Source of the DNA: Bradyrhizobium cytisi
Lineage (GTDB): Bacteria; Pseudomonadota; Alphaproteobacteria; Rhizobiales; Xanthobacteraceae
Direction of reading: 5' to 3'
Assembly (NCBI RefSeq): GCF_008123515.1
Contig: NZ_VSSR01000081.1
Location: 1-64,000 of the forward strand
Length of the DNA stretch: 64,000 bases
Shown: one piece after another, positions 10,536 to 19,442 of the stretch
How the letters are laid out: the number at the start of each line of letters is the position of its first letter
Numbering within the stretch: the stretch's first letter is position 1
The notes under the pieces: model-generated
Databases searched by the model: none
The model's input: the letters and a program-made list of their open reading frames with translations, nothing else
Told to the model about the DNA's origin: nothing
Position numbers and translations under genes: made by a program

Positions 10536-11461
10536 TACGAGCGAGCCTCGCGCGAGAGGGCCGCTCCGAGAAAGCCGCCGGGGAAGAACAGCACGACGAG
10601 CAGCGCCACCGCCGAGACGATGAAGGTCGCGAGCTCGCCGGTGGGGCGCAGGAATTCGCCGGCGACGATCAGGAAGATCGCGCCGAGTGCGGCGCCGAGC
10701 ACGGTGCGGCGGCCGCCGAGCACAGCCGACACGATCACGTTGACGCCGACCGCGACGTCGACGACGGTGCCGACCGAGGCGGTGCCGAAGTAGAACACCA
10801 GCAACGCGCCTGACAGGCCTGAGAAGAACGCGCTGACGATGAAGGCGGCGAGCTTGTGCTTGACGATGTTGAAACCGAGCGCGCCGGCCTGCACCGGATC
10901 CTGACCGCTGGCTTGCAGCACGAGGCCAACCGGCGATTGCGACAGGCCGTAGAGGATCGCCGCCGAGATCGTCATAAAGCCGAGCGCGATCCAGTAATTG
11001 GCGCCGGCGCTGATGGTGATGACGTCGGGGATGGTCAGCCCGATCTCGCCGCCGGTGAGGTCGGCGAACACCACGATGAAGTTCTGCAGCATCAAGACGG
11101 CGACCAGCGTGGTCAGGCCGAAATACGGCCCGCGCACGCGCAGCGCCGGCAGCGCCAGCACGAGGCCGGCGATGACAGAGGCGAGCGCGCCCAGCACGAT
11201 GCAGAGATAGACCGACCAGCCGAACTGGGCATTGAGGATGCCGGCAGTGTAGGCGCCGACGCCGATCAGGAAGGTCGGTCCGAAATTGACCTCGCCCGCG
11301 AAGCCGAACAGCAGGTCCCAGGCCATCGCGAACACGCCGAAATAAAATGCGACGGTGAGGAGCCCGAGCACATAGCCGGAGACATAGAGCGGCAGCGTAG
11401 CTGCGATGATCACGAGCGCCAGCGAGACGAAGAACAGGCGCGAGGTAAAGAAGCCCGCCAT
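10535..11461 (-). CDS. livM: Branched-chain-type ABC transporter permease LivM
   Basis: Inner-membrane permease of the LivM family, 308 aa. Hydrophobic throughout, with the family segment AWDLLFGFAGEVNFGPTF (a variant of the LivM motif with GYAGQVSFG) and a late ALGAIFLIVAGEF. It lies between livH (one base apart) and the fused ATPase gene (stop and start overlap), so the three are one transcript. It forms the heterodimeric pore with LivH. Confidence 0.93.
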   Translation of the reverse strand: MAGFFTSRLFFVSLALVIIAATLPLYVSGYVLGLLTVAFYFGVFAMAWDLLFGFAGEVNFGPTFLIGVGAYTAGILNAQFGWSVYLCIVLGALASVIAGLVLALPALRVRGPYFGLTTLVAVLMLQNFIVVFADLTGGEIGLTIPDVITISAGANYWIALGFMTISAAILYGLSQSPVGLVLQASGQDPVQAGALGFNIVKHKLAAFIVSAFFSGLSGALLVFYFGTASVGTVVDVAVGVNVIVSAVLGGRRTVLGAALGAIFLIVAGEFLRPTGELATFIVSAVALLVVLFFPGGFLGAALSREARS

Positions 11462-11462
11462 C

Positions 11463-12338
11463 TCAGCGCCTCCCCAGCAGGCCCTGGGGCCGGATATACA
11501 TCACGAACACGAGCAGCAGCAGCGCCGGAATGGTGCGGTAGGCCGGCGAGACCAGATAGGCCGTCAGCGTCTCGAGATAGCCGACCACAAAGGCCGCGAT
11601 CAGCGAGCCGGAGACGCTGCCGAGGCCGCCGAGCACGACGATCGAGAATGCGCTCGCGGTCAGCGGACCCACGCTGTAGGAGCTCACCCCTAAGAACATG
11701 CCGAGCAGCACGCCGGCGACGCCGGCGAGGATGCCGTAGATCGCCCACACCACGATGTAGATGTTGGTGAGCTCGAGTCCGAGCAGGGTGACGCCGCGCG
11801 GGTTCATCGAGGCCGCCAGCACCGCCTTGCCGGTGCGAGTGCGGTTCACCAGCAGCCACAGCAGCGCGATGACGAGGCAGCACACGATCGCGGTGAAAAT
11901 CTCGTTCTTCGGCGTGCGGACGCCGAGGATCTCGACGACGCCCTCGACGATCGGCAGCACCGTCTTGGCGTTGTTGGTGAAGAAATAGGCGATCAGCTCC
12001 TGGATCATGATGCCCCAGAGCAGTGTTCCCGTGAGGACGAAGATCTCCTTCTCCTCGTTCGGGATGCGCCGGGAATCCTGGATCGGCTTCACCACCGCAA
12101 AGTAGGTGGCGAACGCCGCGAGGAGGGCGACGCCGACCCCGATCAGCGCGCCGGCATAGGTGCCGACATTGAGCACGCTGGCGGCGGCCCAAGCCGCCAC
12201 CGCTGCCGCCACCATGATGGCACCGTGGGAGAGGTTGAGCACGCCGGAGACGCCGAAGATCAGTGTGAAGCCGGTGGCGCCGAGAGCGTAGAGAGCGCTG
12301 ATGGCAAAGCCATCGATCAGAATCTGGAAAGCTCGCAT
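11463..12338 (-). CDS. livH: Branched-chain-type ABC transporter permease LivH
   Basis: Inner-membrane permease of the LivH family, 291 aa. It starts MRAFQILIDGFAISALYALG and carries GVSGVLNLSHGAIMV, the typical LivH segment with the LN-HG core, and FSIVVLGGLGSVSGS near the end. It follows the first binding-protein gene by about 90 bases that contain a strong hairpin, and runs into livM with one base between. Heterodimer partner of LivM. Confidence 0.93.
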   Translation of the reverse strand: MRAFQILIDGFAISALYALGATGFTLIFGVSGVLNLSHGAIMVAAAVAAWAAASVLNVGTYAGALIGVGVALLAAFATYFAVVKPIQDSRRIPNEEKEIFVLTGTLLWGIMIQELIAYFFTNNAKTVLPIVEGVVEILGVRTPKNEIFTAIVCCLVIALLWLLVNRTRTGKAVLAASMNPRGVTLLGLELTNIYIVVWAIYGILAGVAGVLLGMFLGVSSYSVGPLTASAFSIVVLGGLGSVSGSLIAAFVVGYLETLTAYLVSPAYRTIPALLLLVFVMYIRPQGLLGRR

Positions 12339-12397
12339 CTATGATTGGCCAAGAGTCTCACTAGAGGAAAAGGTGCTGCGGGGCGCCGCAATTGGAA

Positions 12398-12422
12398 GCT
12401 CCCGGGAAGTGATCCCGGGAGC
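12398..12422 (-). terminator. Strong hairpin between binding-protein gene and livH
   Basis: Perfect 10-bp stem GCTCCCGGGA / TCCCGGGAGC (12398-12407 with 12413-12422) with a 5-base loop, 8 bases past the stop of the upstream binding-protein gene on the minus strand. There is no T run after it. In periplasmic transport operons such hairpins commonly stabilise the binding-protein part of the mRNA or cause partial termination, giving more binding protein than membrane subunits. That role is inferred here. Confidence 0.6.
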
Positions 12423-12430
12423 ATGTCGGA

Positions 12431-13675
12431 TCAGTTGCTGAGCTTGATGAAGCTCGGGAACTTGATGTCGACCTTGGCGACGTCCTTGGGCCAGACCGCG
12501 CTCTGCTTGCCGTCCTGCCATTGCAGCATCAGCCCGGTGATCAGGCCCTTGCCGTATTTGATCGAATGCGTGAACGGATCGTCCTTGCCGTAGAACTGGA
12601 CGCGGCCGATCGTACCTTCCCAGTCGGTCTTCTCCAGCGCCTCGACCAGCTTGTCGGCATCGGTCGAGCCGGCGCGCTTCACGGCGTCGGCGATGTAATA
12701 GACCTCGTCATAGGCGGTGTAGCCGGCATAGGAGGGATAGTTGCCGAACTTCTTCTTGAAGTTCTCCGCGAACGGCACCGACTTCGGCGTCACCGCGACG
12801 CCGGGCCCGGAGACGCCCTGATAGAGCACGCCTTCGGCGGCCTGGTTGGTGTCCTTGCCGAAGGTTTCGTTGGTCGCCTGCGAGGAGATGCCGAACATCG
12901 GGATCGGCACCTGCTGATTCTTCCACTGCACCGTCGGCTGCACCCCGACATGCGAAATGCCGGTGATGATCACGTCGGGCTTGGCGCCCTCGATCTTGTT
13001 GAAGATCGGCGTGAAGTCGGTGGTGTCGGGCGAGAAGCGGATGTGGTCGAGCACCTTCAGCCCGATCTTGGGCAGGCATTCCTCGTAGCCGACATCGAGC
13101 GGCTTGGTCCAGGCGGCGTCCTCGCTCATGATGACCGCCGTCTTCATGTGCATCTTGTCGACGAGCAGGTCCTTGGCGCCGTCGCAGACCGAGAGCGCCA
13201 ATGCCGCCGAGGTCAGATAGCCGTGGAAGGTGTACTTGTTCTTCTCGTAGTCGGCGTGGACGCTCTTGCTGATCTCGTTGGAGGCGGCACCCGGCGTGAC
13301 GAACGGCGTCTTCAGCCGCGAAGCCCAGGGCTCCAGCGCAAGCACCACTTCGCTGATATAGCTGGCGATGACCGCGTTGACCTTGTCCTCGTTCACCGCG
13401 CGCTGGAACGCGCGCACCGAATCTGCCGAGGAGGAGTGATTGTCGTAGCCGATGATCTCGATCTTGCGGCCGTCGACGCCGCCATTGGCGTTGATCTCGT
13501 CGGCGGCGAGCTGCGCCGCCTGCGGGATCGATGCGCCGGCGATCGCCTGCGCTTCCGCGATCACGCCGATCCTGATCGGATCAGCCGCAAAAGCCGGGCC
13601 TGACGCTGCCAATAATGCGCCGATGGCGACCGCACCAAGTGCACTTCGCAATGCACCAGAGAGTACTTTATTCAT
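12431..13675 (-). CDS. Branched-chain amino acid-type ABC transporter substrate-binding protein (copy 2 of pair)
   Basis: LivJ/LivK-type periplasmic binding protein, 414 aa, with a Sec signal peptide (res 1-30, ending GPAFA). The mature N-terminus DPIRIGVIAEAQAIAG and most of the body closely match the paralogue at 7773-9011, including NKYTFHGYLTSAA and VAVTxK-type segments, with differences concentrated in the second lobe and the C-terminal third. It is the first gene of the liv operon (this gene, livH, livM, fused livGF, second binding protein). The duplicated binding proteins probably widen ligand range for one pore. Confidence 0.93.
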   Translation of the reverse strand: MNKVLSGALRSALGAVAIGALLAASGPAFAADPIRIGVIAEAQAIAGASIPQAAQLAADEINANGGVDGRKIEIIGYDNHSSSADSVRAFQRAVNEDKVNAVIASYISEVVLALEPWASRLKTPFVTPGAASNEISKSVHADYEKNKYTFHGYLTSAALALSVCDGAKDLLVDKMHMKTAVIMSEDAAWTKPLDVGYEECLPKIGLKVLDHIRFSPDTTDFTPIFNKIEGAKPDVIITGISHVGVQPTVQWKNQQVPIPMFGISSQATNETFGKDTNQAAEGVLYQGVSGPGVAVTPKSVPFAENFKKKFGNYPSYAGYTAYDEVYYIADAVKRAGSTDADKLVEALEKTDWEGTIGRVQFYGKDDPFTHSIKYGKGLITGLMLQWQDGKQSAVWPKDVAKVDIKFPSFIKLSN

Positions 13676-13903
13676 GTTGTTCTCTCCCTTGAACCAAGCT
13701 TCTTTGAGCTATTGGGCGGGACTATAACGACGAGAGAATCCCCGGCAAGTGAAACTGTATTCAGGATTGTACGTTGGGGACTAAAGTCTAGCGCTTGCGC
13801 AAATATCGGGCAGAGCGGATCGATATTCCGCGCGCAGGCATGCAGATTTCGGCGGCGGGCATGCATGAGCATTCGGGGCCACAAGAAAGGATCGCTGAGC
13901 TGC

Positions 13904-15007
13904 TTAGCGCGCTTGCAGCAGCGATGGATCGAGCGGCACGAGCCGGGCGGGATCGAACGGCGCGAGATCCACCTGAGGCGTTCCGCCTTCGGCGATGAGC
14001 TGCGCCATGGCCTCGCCGGTCGCGGGCGCATTCAGGATGCCCCACACATTATGTCCGGTCGCGACGTAGAGACGGTCGCTCTGCGGCACCCGGCCGATCA
14101 GCGGCAGGCCGTCCTCGGTCACGGGACGGAAGCAGGCCTGCTGCGCGATGATCTTGTCAGGGCGAAACAGCGGCGACAGCCGCTCCGACATGGCTTGCAG
14201 GCGCGCAACCGCATCGCGGTCCGGCGTCACGGCCGCCGGATCGAGCGGCAGCGGCGCGATGTCGGACAGCGCCGTGATATGCGTGCTGCCGTCGGCGCGT
14301 GGAAAGACCTCGATCGACACGCCGCCGCCATCCGTCTCGCATTCCAGGAACAACGCATCGGCCGGCACGTTGGAGCCGAGGTCGTAGACGATGCTCGGGC
14401 TGCGCTGGCCATAGACAGCGGGCAGGCTCATCCATTGCGCCGCGAGCAGCGACCATGGTCCCATCGCAATCACGATGGCATCCGCTTCGATGGTGCTGCC
14501 TTCGACCTCGACACCTTTCGCGCGCGTCCCATGCGGATCGCGAACGATGCCGGTGACGCGGCCGGGGCGAAGCTCGGCGCCTTGCGCGAGCGCCGCCTTC
14601 ATCACGGCCGACGTGAACTTTCGCGGATGAACGATCGCGGTCGTCTCGGTCGTGCCGATGGGCTGCGCGATCACGATGCCATCGCTGAGCCAGCCAAGTG
14701 CGGATGGCGCAGTCCGCCGCGGATCGCCATCGGGCGCCACGTAGCCGCCATATGCGCTCATCGGGCGGTAGCCCCAATCGCCCGCGATCTCTTCCGGCAG
14801 CTGCGCGTGAAGCGCAAAGCTGCGCCGCGCCAGCGCATCGAGCGGCGTGCCCGCACACCAGTCACATGCCAGAAAACCGCCGGCCTTGCCGGAGGCCGCG
14901 GCCGCCAATTCCGTCCGTTCGACGACGATGACATCGACGCCGAGGCGGCGGAGGAAATAAGCTGTGCAGACCCCGATTACGCCGCCGCCGCAGATCACAA
15001 CGCGCAT
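13904..15007 (-). CDS. FAD-dependent oxidoreductase, DAO (glycine/D-amino acid oxidase) family
   Basis: Flavoprotein of the DadA/ThiO/D-amino-acid oxidase superfamily, which oxidises amines or amino acids. The N-terminus RVVICGGGVIGVCTAYFLRR is the dinucleotide fold with GxGxxG, followed by an acidic beta2 end VVER. The C-terminal half has CFRPVTEDGLPLIGRVPQ and YVATGHNVWGILNAPATG, the usual second FAD-contact region. Start at the ATG at 15007 (367 aa); the longer frame upstream lacks family similarity. It is 41 bases downstream of ddl on the same strand, so a role in D-alanine or related D-amino acid turnover is a reasonable guess, but the substrate is not determined. No signal peptide. Confidence 0.85.
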   Translation of the reverse strand: MRVVICGGGVIGVCTAYFLRRLGVDVIVVERTELAAAASGKAGGFLACDWCAGTPLDALARRSFALHAQLPEEIAGDWGYRPMSAYGGYVAPDGDPRRTAPSALGWLSDGIVIAQPIGTTETTAIVHPRKFTSAVMKAALAQGAELRPGRVTGIVRDPHGTRAKGVEVEGSTIEADAIVIAMGPWSLLAAQWMSLPAVYGQRSPSIVYDLGSNVPADALFLECETDGGGVSIEVFPRADGSTHITALSDIAPLPLDPAAVTPDRDAVARLQAMSERLSPLFRPDKIIAQQACFRPVTEDGLPLIGRVPQSDRLYVATGHNVWGILNAPATGEAMAQLIAEGGTPQVDLAPFDPARLVPLDPSLLQAR

Positions 15008-15048
15008 GGCTTTATCCCTGACCTGGGGCCTACCGTTGAGGAGACAAC

Positions 15049-16167
15049 CTAGCTCGAATAGCCGCGTTCCAAGGCATGACGCTGCTGGTATCGCTCCAGC
15101 GCCAGATGGACGAGGCGCGTCAGCAGCTCTCCATACGGAACGCCCGAGGCCTCCATCATCTTCGGATACATGCTGATCGACGTGAAGCCGGGCAGGGTGT
15201 TGATTTCGTTGAAGCAGAATTCGCCGGTTTGCCGGTCGAGAAAGAAATCGACCCGCGCGAGGTCGCTGCATTCGAGGGCCGCGAACACTTGCACCGCGAG
15301 CGCGCGGACGCGCTCCATCTGCGCCGGGTCGAGCCTGGCCGGAAGATCGACGCGGGCGCCGTCGGGGTCGAGATATTTGGCCTCGTACGAATAGAATTCG
15401 TGATGGGCGTTCGGATTGAGCTCGCTGGCGACGCTCGCAAACAGCGTCTCGCCATCGAGCACCGCGACCTCGATTTCGCGCGCGTCGATGCCCTGTTCGA
15501 CCAGCACCTTGACGTCATAGCGAAACGCATCATCGAGCGCCGTGCCGAGTTCATCCCAGGTCTTGACCTTGTGAATGCCGACACTGGAGCCCATGTTGCA
15601 CGGCTTGACGAACACCGGGAGGCTCAGCCCCTCGACCGCCTTGGCGAGAGACGCGGCGCGGTCCGCGGCGAAGGCCTTGCGGGTGAGCACGCGATAGGGC
15701 GCGACCGGAACGCCGGCGAATTCCGCGAGCCGCTTGGCGACATCCTTGTCCATGCTGACGGCGGAGGCGAGAACGCCCGAGCCGACATAGGCGACCTCGG
15801 CCAGCTCCAAAAGACCCTGCACGGTGCCGTCCTCGCAAAGGGGGCCGTGCATGACCGGAAACACGACGTCGATCTCGATCGGGCCTGTCGCGCTTTCGGA
15901 GATCGGCACGAGAACGCCACGTCCGTCAGCCCCTCGGGCGAGCCGCATCTCGGGTGCATCGGGCAAGATCGGCAAGGCCGCCTGCGCCGGATCGATCCTG
16001 GCAAGATCGTTCCACTGCCACCGGCCGGTCTTGTCGATGGAGACCGGGATCACCTCGAAGCGCGCGCGGTCGAGATGCCTGAGCACGGAGGCCGCCGATT
16101 TCAGCGAGACCTCATGCTCACCGGACCTGCCGCCATAGAGAACAACGACGCGAATTTTGTCTGCCAT
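15049..16167 (-). CDS. ddl: D-alanine--D-alanine ligase
   Basis: ATP-grasp enzyme joining two D-alanines for peptidoglycan precursor synthesis in the cytoplasm. The N-terminus VVVLYGGRSGEHEVSLKSA is the Ddl signature with the GGxSxEHEVS motif, PCNMGSSVGIHKV is the second signature, and FCFNEINTLPGFTSISMYPK holds the metal-binding Glu and Asn. 372 aa, the longer DdlA-type length. It lies between kdsB (50 bases upstream) and the FAD oxidase gene (41 bases downstream) on the same strand. This is outside the usual mur/fts cluster where alphaproteobacterial ddlB resides, so it may be a second Ddl. Confidence 0.95.
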   Translation of the reverse strand: MADKIRVVVLYGGRSGEHEVSLKSAASVLRHLDRARFEVIPVSIDKTGRWQWNDLARIDPAQAALPILPDAPEMRLARGADGRGVLVPISESATGPIEIDVVFPVMHGPLCEDGTVQGLLELAEVAYVGSGVLASAVSMDKDVAKRLAEFAGVPVAPYRVLTRKAFAADRAASLAKAVEGLSLPVFVKPCNMGSSVGIHKVKTWDELGTALDDAFRYDVKVLVEQGIDAREIEVAVLDGETLFASVASELNPNAHHEFYSYEAKYLDPDGARVDLPARLDPAQMERVRALAVQVFAALECSDLARVDFFLDRQTGEFCFNEINTLPGFTSISMYPKMMEASGVPYGELLTRLVHLALERYQQRHALERGYSS

Positions 16168-16217
16168 GGCTCAATTATCACGCGCCCTGTCTGGAAGTCA
16201 CGTGTTGCCTGCGGAGA

Positions 16218-16961
16218 CTAGATCGACCTGACCGTCAAAAGTTCTCGGGCGCGCTCGAGATCGGCCAGCGTGTCCACGCCTAACGGCTCCGTCTGGATCA
16301 CCTTCGCATCCATCCGCATGCCGTGCTCGATCGCTCTGAGCTGTTCAAGGCTCTCGCGCTGCTCGAGGACGCCGCGTGCGAGGCTGACATATTTCGTCAA
16401 CGCCTCGCGTCGATAGGTGTACATGCCGACGTGATGATAGTGCTTCCCCGCTCCTGAGGGGATCACGGCCCGGCTGAAGTAAACCGCGCGACCGATGGTT
16501 TCTTCCGGGTGGATCGCAAGGGCGATCTTCACAACGCTCGGTGCCTGAAGCTCGATGGGATCCTCGATCTCGGTGGCGAGCGTAGCAATTGAACAATCGG
16601 CATGCCGGGACAACGGCTCCATCGTCGCACGTATCGTCGCCGGATCAATGGTCGGCAGGTCACCCTGAAGGACAACGACGACATCGTATGCCGCTTCCGC
16701 GTCGATCAACTGCAGTGCCGCGTGCGCACGATCCGACCCCGTCGGGAGGGTTGGGTCGGTCAGGACGGCCCGTCCGCCCAAATCGTCGATGACCTCCACG
16801 ATGGCTTGATCGCCGCAGGCAACGACGACGGGGCCGATATCGGCCTCGAGACCTCTTCGCCAGACGTGGACGATCATTGGCTGACCGTTGATATCCGTCA
16901 GCGCCTTGCCTGGGAGCCTGGTCGAACCAAGCCGGGCGGGTATGATCACGATCGGACGCAT
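16218..16961 (-). CDS. kdsB: 3-deoxy-manno-octulosonate cytidylyltransferase (CMP-Kdo synthetase)
   Basis: Activates Kdo with CTP for lipopolysaccharide inner-core synthesis. The N-terminus PIVIIPARLGSTRLPGKAL holds the nucleotide-binding segment, followed by VLTDPTLPTGSDR, VVVLQGDLPTIDP (metal-binding Asp) and RAVYFSRAVIPSG. 247 aa from the ATG at 16961, the normal size; upstream in-frame codons are unlikely to be translated. It leads a minus-strand run with ddl and the FAD oxidase. The GSDR segment reads TGSDRAHAAL, a little different from the usual HPSGSDR; function still seems secure. Confidence 0.92.
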   Translation of the reverse strand: MRPIVIIPARLGSTRLPGKALTDINGQPMIVHVWRRGLEADIGPVVVACGDQAIVEVIDDLGGRAVLTDPTLPTGSDRAHAALQLIDAEAAYDVVVVLQGDLPTIDPATIRATMEPLSRHADCSIATLATEIEDPIELQAPSVVKIALAIHPEETIGRAVYFSRAVIPSGAGKHYHHVGMYTYRREALTKYVSLARGVLEQRESLEQLRAIEHGMRMDAKVIQTEPLGVDTLADLERARELLTVRSI

Positions 16962-17047
16962 CGAAACCTTCCGCTCCCTGAATGGGCAAATGTCTGAGGC
17001 GCCAGCGGGGCACGCCGGCGCCTCGTTACAATTCAGCTCACGCCTGC

Positions 17048-18271
17048 TCAGCCCGGCCCCGCACCTTGCGTCGCGGTGAACACCGCGTAGAGCGACTGGC
17101 TCGCGGCCATGAACAGGCGGTTGCGCTTCGGTCCGCCGAAGCAGATGTTGCCGCAGACTTCCGGCAGTCGAATGCGGCCGAGCAGCTTGCCCTCCGGCGA
17201 CCACACCGTCACGCCGTTATAGCCGACGGCGCGACCGGCATTGCTGGAAGCCCAGACATTGCCGTTGACGTCGCACCGCACGCCGTCGGGTCCGCACTTC
17301 ACGCCGTCGATCACGCAATCGGAGAAGCTCTTCAGGTTGGACAGCTTGTTGTCGCTGCCGACATCGAACACGAAAATCTCGCCCTTGCCGCCGGGGCCGG
17401 TGTCGCCCGGTCCCTTGCCGGTCGAGACGACGTAGAGCTTCTTGAAGTCGGGCGAGAAGCACAGCCCGTTCGGATCGGGCACCTGCTCCTCGGTGACGAC
17501 GAGATCGACGCGGCCTGAGGAATCGATGCGATAGCAATTGGTCGGCAGCTCGCGCTTGCCAGGTGCGAATCCGGCCGGCTGTCCGATCCGCGGATTGAGC
17601 TTGCCGGGCGCATTGCTCGGTCCGCCCGCCGCATCGGGCTCACCTTCATAGAGCTGGCCGCCATAGGGCGGATCGGTGAACCAGTAGCTGCCGTCGGGAT
17701 GCGCGACGACATCGTTCGGCGAGTTCAGCTTCTTGCCGTTGTAATTGTCGCACAGCACGGTGGCGGTGCCGTCATGCTCGTAGCGCGTCACCCGCCGGGT
17801 CAGATGCTCGCAGGAGAGCTGACGGCCCTGGAAGTCGAACGAGTTGCCGTTGGAATTGTTGGAGGGCGCGCGGAATACGCTGACGCGGCCGTCGTCCTCG
17901 CTCCAGCGCATCTGCCTGTTGTTGGGAATGTCGCTCCAGAGCAGATAGCGGCCTTGAGCGCTCCATGCCGGACCTTCAGCCCAGAGCACGCCGGTGTAGA
18001 GCCGCTTGATCGCGGTGTTGGGTTGCGCGAGATCGTTGAAGGACGGATCGACCGCGATGATATCGGGGTCCCAGAAATAGGTGGTCGGTGCGCCGCGGGG
18101 GCCGAAGTCGCGCGGCGGTGTGGTGATCGTCGTCGGCGGGGCGGCGGGTCCGGTCTGGGCCAGCGCAGTGCCCGTTCCGGCGATCGTGGCCGCGGCGCCG
18201 AGCGCAAGTCCCTGCACCAGCGTTCGTCGTGAAAGCGCAACATCCTGCTCACGCTGCTGTTGGCGTGTCAT
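17048..18271 (-). CDS. SMP-30/gluconolactonase family protein, Tat-exported
   Basis: Beta-propeller lactone hydrolase of the SMP-30 family with a twin-arginine signal: LSRRTLVQG at about residues 13-21 followed by an Ala-rich hydrophobic stretch ending TALAQ. The mature enzyme is therefore periplasmic and folded before export. Family segments include AEGPAWSAQGRYLLWSDIPN, KKLNSPNDVVAHPDGSYW and NGLCFSPDFKKLYVVSTG. 407 aa, longer than the cytoplasmic relative at 6681-7580, partly from the signal and a Pro-rich linker. It may open lactones produced by periplasmic quinoprotein dehydrogenases, but no such gene adjoins it. Confidence 0.88.
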   Translation of the reverse strand: MTRQQQREQDVALSRRTLVQGLALGAAATIAGTGTALAQTGPAAPPTTITTPPRDFGPRGAPTTYFWDPDIIAVDPSFNDLAQPNTAIKRLYTGVLWAEGPAWSAQGRYLLWSDIPNNRQMRWSEDDGRVSVFRAPSNNSNGNSFDFQGRQLSCEHLTRRVTRYEHDGTATVLCDNYNGKKLNSPNDVVAHPDGSYWFTDPPYGGQLYEGEPDAAGGPSNAPGKLNPRIGQPAGFAPGKRELPTNCYRIDSSGRVDLVVTEEQVPDPNGLCFSPDFKKLYVVSTGKGPGDTGPGGKGEIFVFDVGSDNKLSNLKSFSDCVIDGVKCGPDGVRCDVNGNVWASSNAGRAVGYNGVTVWSPEGKLLGRIRLPEVCGNICFGGPKRNRLFMAASQSLYAVFTATQGAGPG

Positions 18272-18512
18272 TCGCGTCCTCCCGGGTCATGTTCAGCTAG
18301 CCGGTTGATCCGGCCGAGCAAGTGCAAGGTTAGTCCCATTCATCCCCGGTTGCGAGGGCGGCCAGGAATATGTGTGAACCGCTGTTCGGCCCGGTGTGAC
18401 GCGACAATTCGCGTGCCTTCGGGGAATTAACCGAGCCCCAGTTTGGGCCCCGTCAAGCCTTGACGTCGCCTCTATTGCTGCGCAGAAAACCTTGGGAGAA
18501 AGGCCGCAGCAA

Positions 18513-18761
18513 ATGGTGCAGGGTATCATTACATTGATCGTGTTGCTCGGGATCGCGTATGCGGCCGGCTATTTCACGCGCGATTTCCAGTCCCGCAAAC
18601 GGCGTGCATCGGCTCGCCGCTCGGGCGGCTATAGGCAACCGGACTGGCTTAGCCCCACCGTTCCCGCCAACACCAACGAAACTCCGTCCCCCGCCCTCGG
18701 TGAACTCGGCCAGATGCTGGATCGCTGGGAAAGCAGGGCCCGCTCGCGTCGTACGGGGTAG
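18513..18761 (+). CDS. Small membrane protein of unknown function
   Basis: 82-aa protein with one N-terminal membrane segment (VQGIITLIVLLGIAYAAGYF, residues 2-21) followed by a basic stretch rich in Arg, Lys and Ser, then a polar Pro-rich tail ending in LGELGQMLDRWESRARSR, which may be a short helix. The ATG at 18513 has GGGAGAAAGG upstream. I do not recognise the family. The layout of an anchored helix with a cytoplasmic basic region resembles many small rhizobial inner-membrane proteins. It stands alone, between the divergent SMP-30 gene and a repeat element. Confidence 0.6.
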   Translation: MVQGIITLIVLLGIAYAAGYFTRDFQSRKRRASARRSGGYRQPDWLSPTVPANTNETPSPALGELGQMLDRWESRARSRRTG

Positions 18762-19253
18762 CTTTCCAGAGACAACAAGCTCGACCGTCATCCTTGCGTG
18801 ACCGCGACGCGGTTGTCGCTGGAGGTATGCGCCCTAACGATGATGGTGAGCATGGCCCGCACTCACAAAAGCAATTCCGGCATTGCGAGCGAAGCGAGGC
18901 AATCCAGACTGCCCGTCGCGGAAAGACTCTGGATTGCTTCGCTTCGCTCGCAATGACGTTGAGGAAGTTGCGCGCAACACCTCCTATCGTCGTCCTCCCG
19001 CAAGCAGGACTGACTATCCAAGGCAGAAGTTTGGTGAAGACCGGTCGTTCAGACCGTCAGCCATCGATAGACCTTCGCGGCATGTTCTTGGCTTTCGCCG
19101 GGATGACACCGTGAAGCGGTGGGTCACCCATGCTGACCATCTTTTGGCGTTGCAGTTGCGGTCATTTCTCGTCTAGAAACGACGCACTGAGCCTCCCGGC
19201 AACCAACCGTCAACGGTTTTGCCCGAGGATTTGGGGCTCAAAAGGGTCTGGCA
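18762..19253. other. Intergenic stretch with a palindromic repeat
   Basis: About 490 bases with no convincing gene, between the small membrane protein and the leuA leader. It contains the 27-bp inverted repeat at 18882-18954 listed separately. The rest must hold the leuA promoter. Short open frames here run through the repeat and look spurious. Confidence 0.45.
18882..18954. repeat. Palindromic interspersed repeat element
   Basis: Two 27-base arms, 18882-18908 and 18928-18954, are reverse complements with one mismatch, separated by a 19-base loop. The arm begins ATTGCGAGCGAAGCGAGGCA. I recall this kind of GCGAGCGAAGCGA palindrome as common between genes in Bradyrhizobium; the copy number here cannot be shown from one window. 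As RNA it would fold into a long hairpin. Confidence 0.75.
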
Positions 19254-19373
19254 ATGCTGATTCGCGGCCAAATCGATGGGATTTCGGGGGAGGTGGCTCT
19301 GGCCGCCGCCACGATCCCGGCCGCGCTGCTGCCCACCCTCCTGATCGGCGGGCTTCTTCTTACTTGCCCCTGA
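19254..19373 (+). CDS. Putative leuA leader peptide (leucine-rich, 39 aa)
   Basis: Short open frame about 110 bases upstream of leuA on the same strand. The ATG is preceded by an AAAAGGG ribosome-like site at proper spacing. Nine of 39 residues are leucine and they cluster late (LLPTLLIGGLLL). The stop codon lies inside the left arm of an inverted repeat (19367-19374). This is the layout of a transcription-attenuation leader peptide, whose translation speed reports leucyl-tRNA supply. Leucine attenuators upstream of leuA are known in proteobacteria, including alphaproteobacteria; this case is inferred from layout. Confidence 0.6.
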   Translation: MLIRGQIDGISGEVALAAATIPAALLPTLLIGGLLLTCP

Positions 19374-19442
19374 GGGCCGGCTGGGCGCCACGCGCCTGGG
19401 CGCTCAGGGGTTGGTCGAGATCACCGGACACCTCAAGCGCCC
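19367..19442 (+). promoter_or_regulatory. Alternative hairpins between leader peptide and leuA
   Basis: CCCCTGAG at 19367-19374 can pair with CTCAGGGG at 19403-19410, with GGCGC/GCGCC pairing inside. GGGCGCT at 19398-19404 can instead pair with AGCGCCC at 19436-19442. The two pairings share bases 19403-19404 and so compete, as expected for an attenuator. There is no T run after the second hairpin, so termination may be Rho-dependent or control may act on translation of leuA. Confidence 0.5.
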
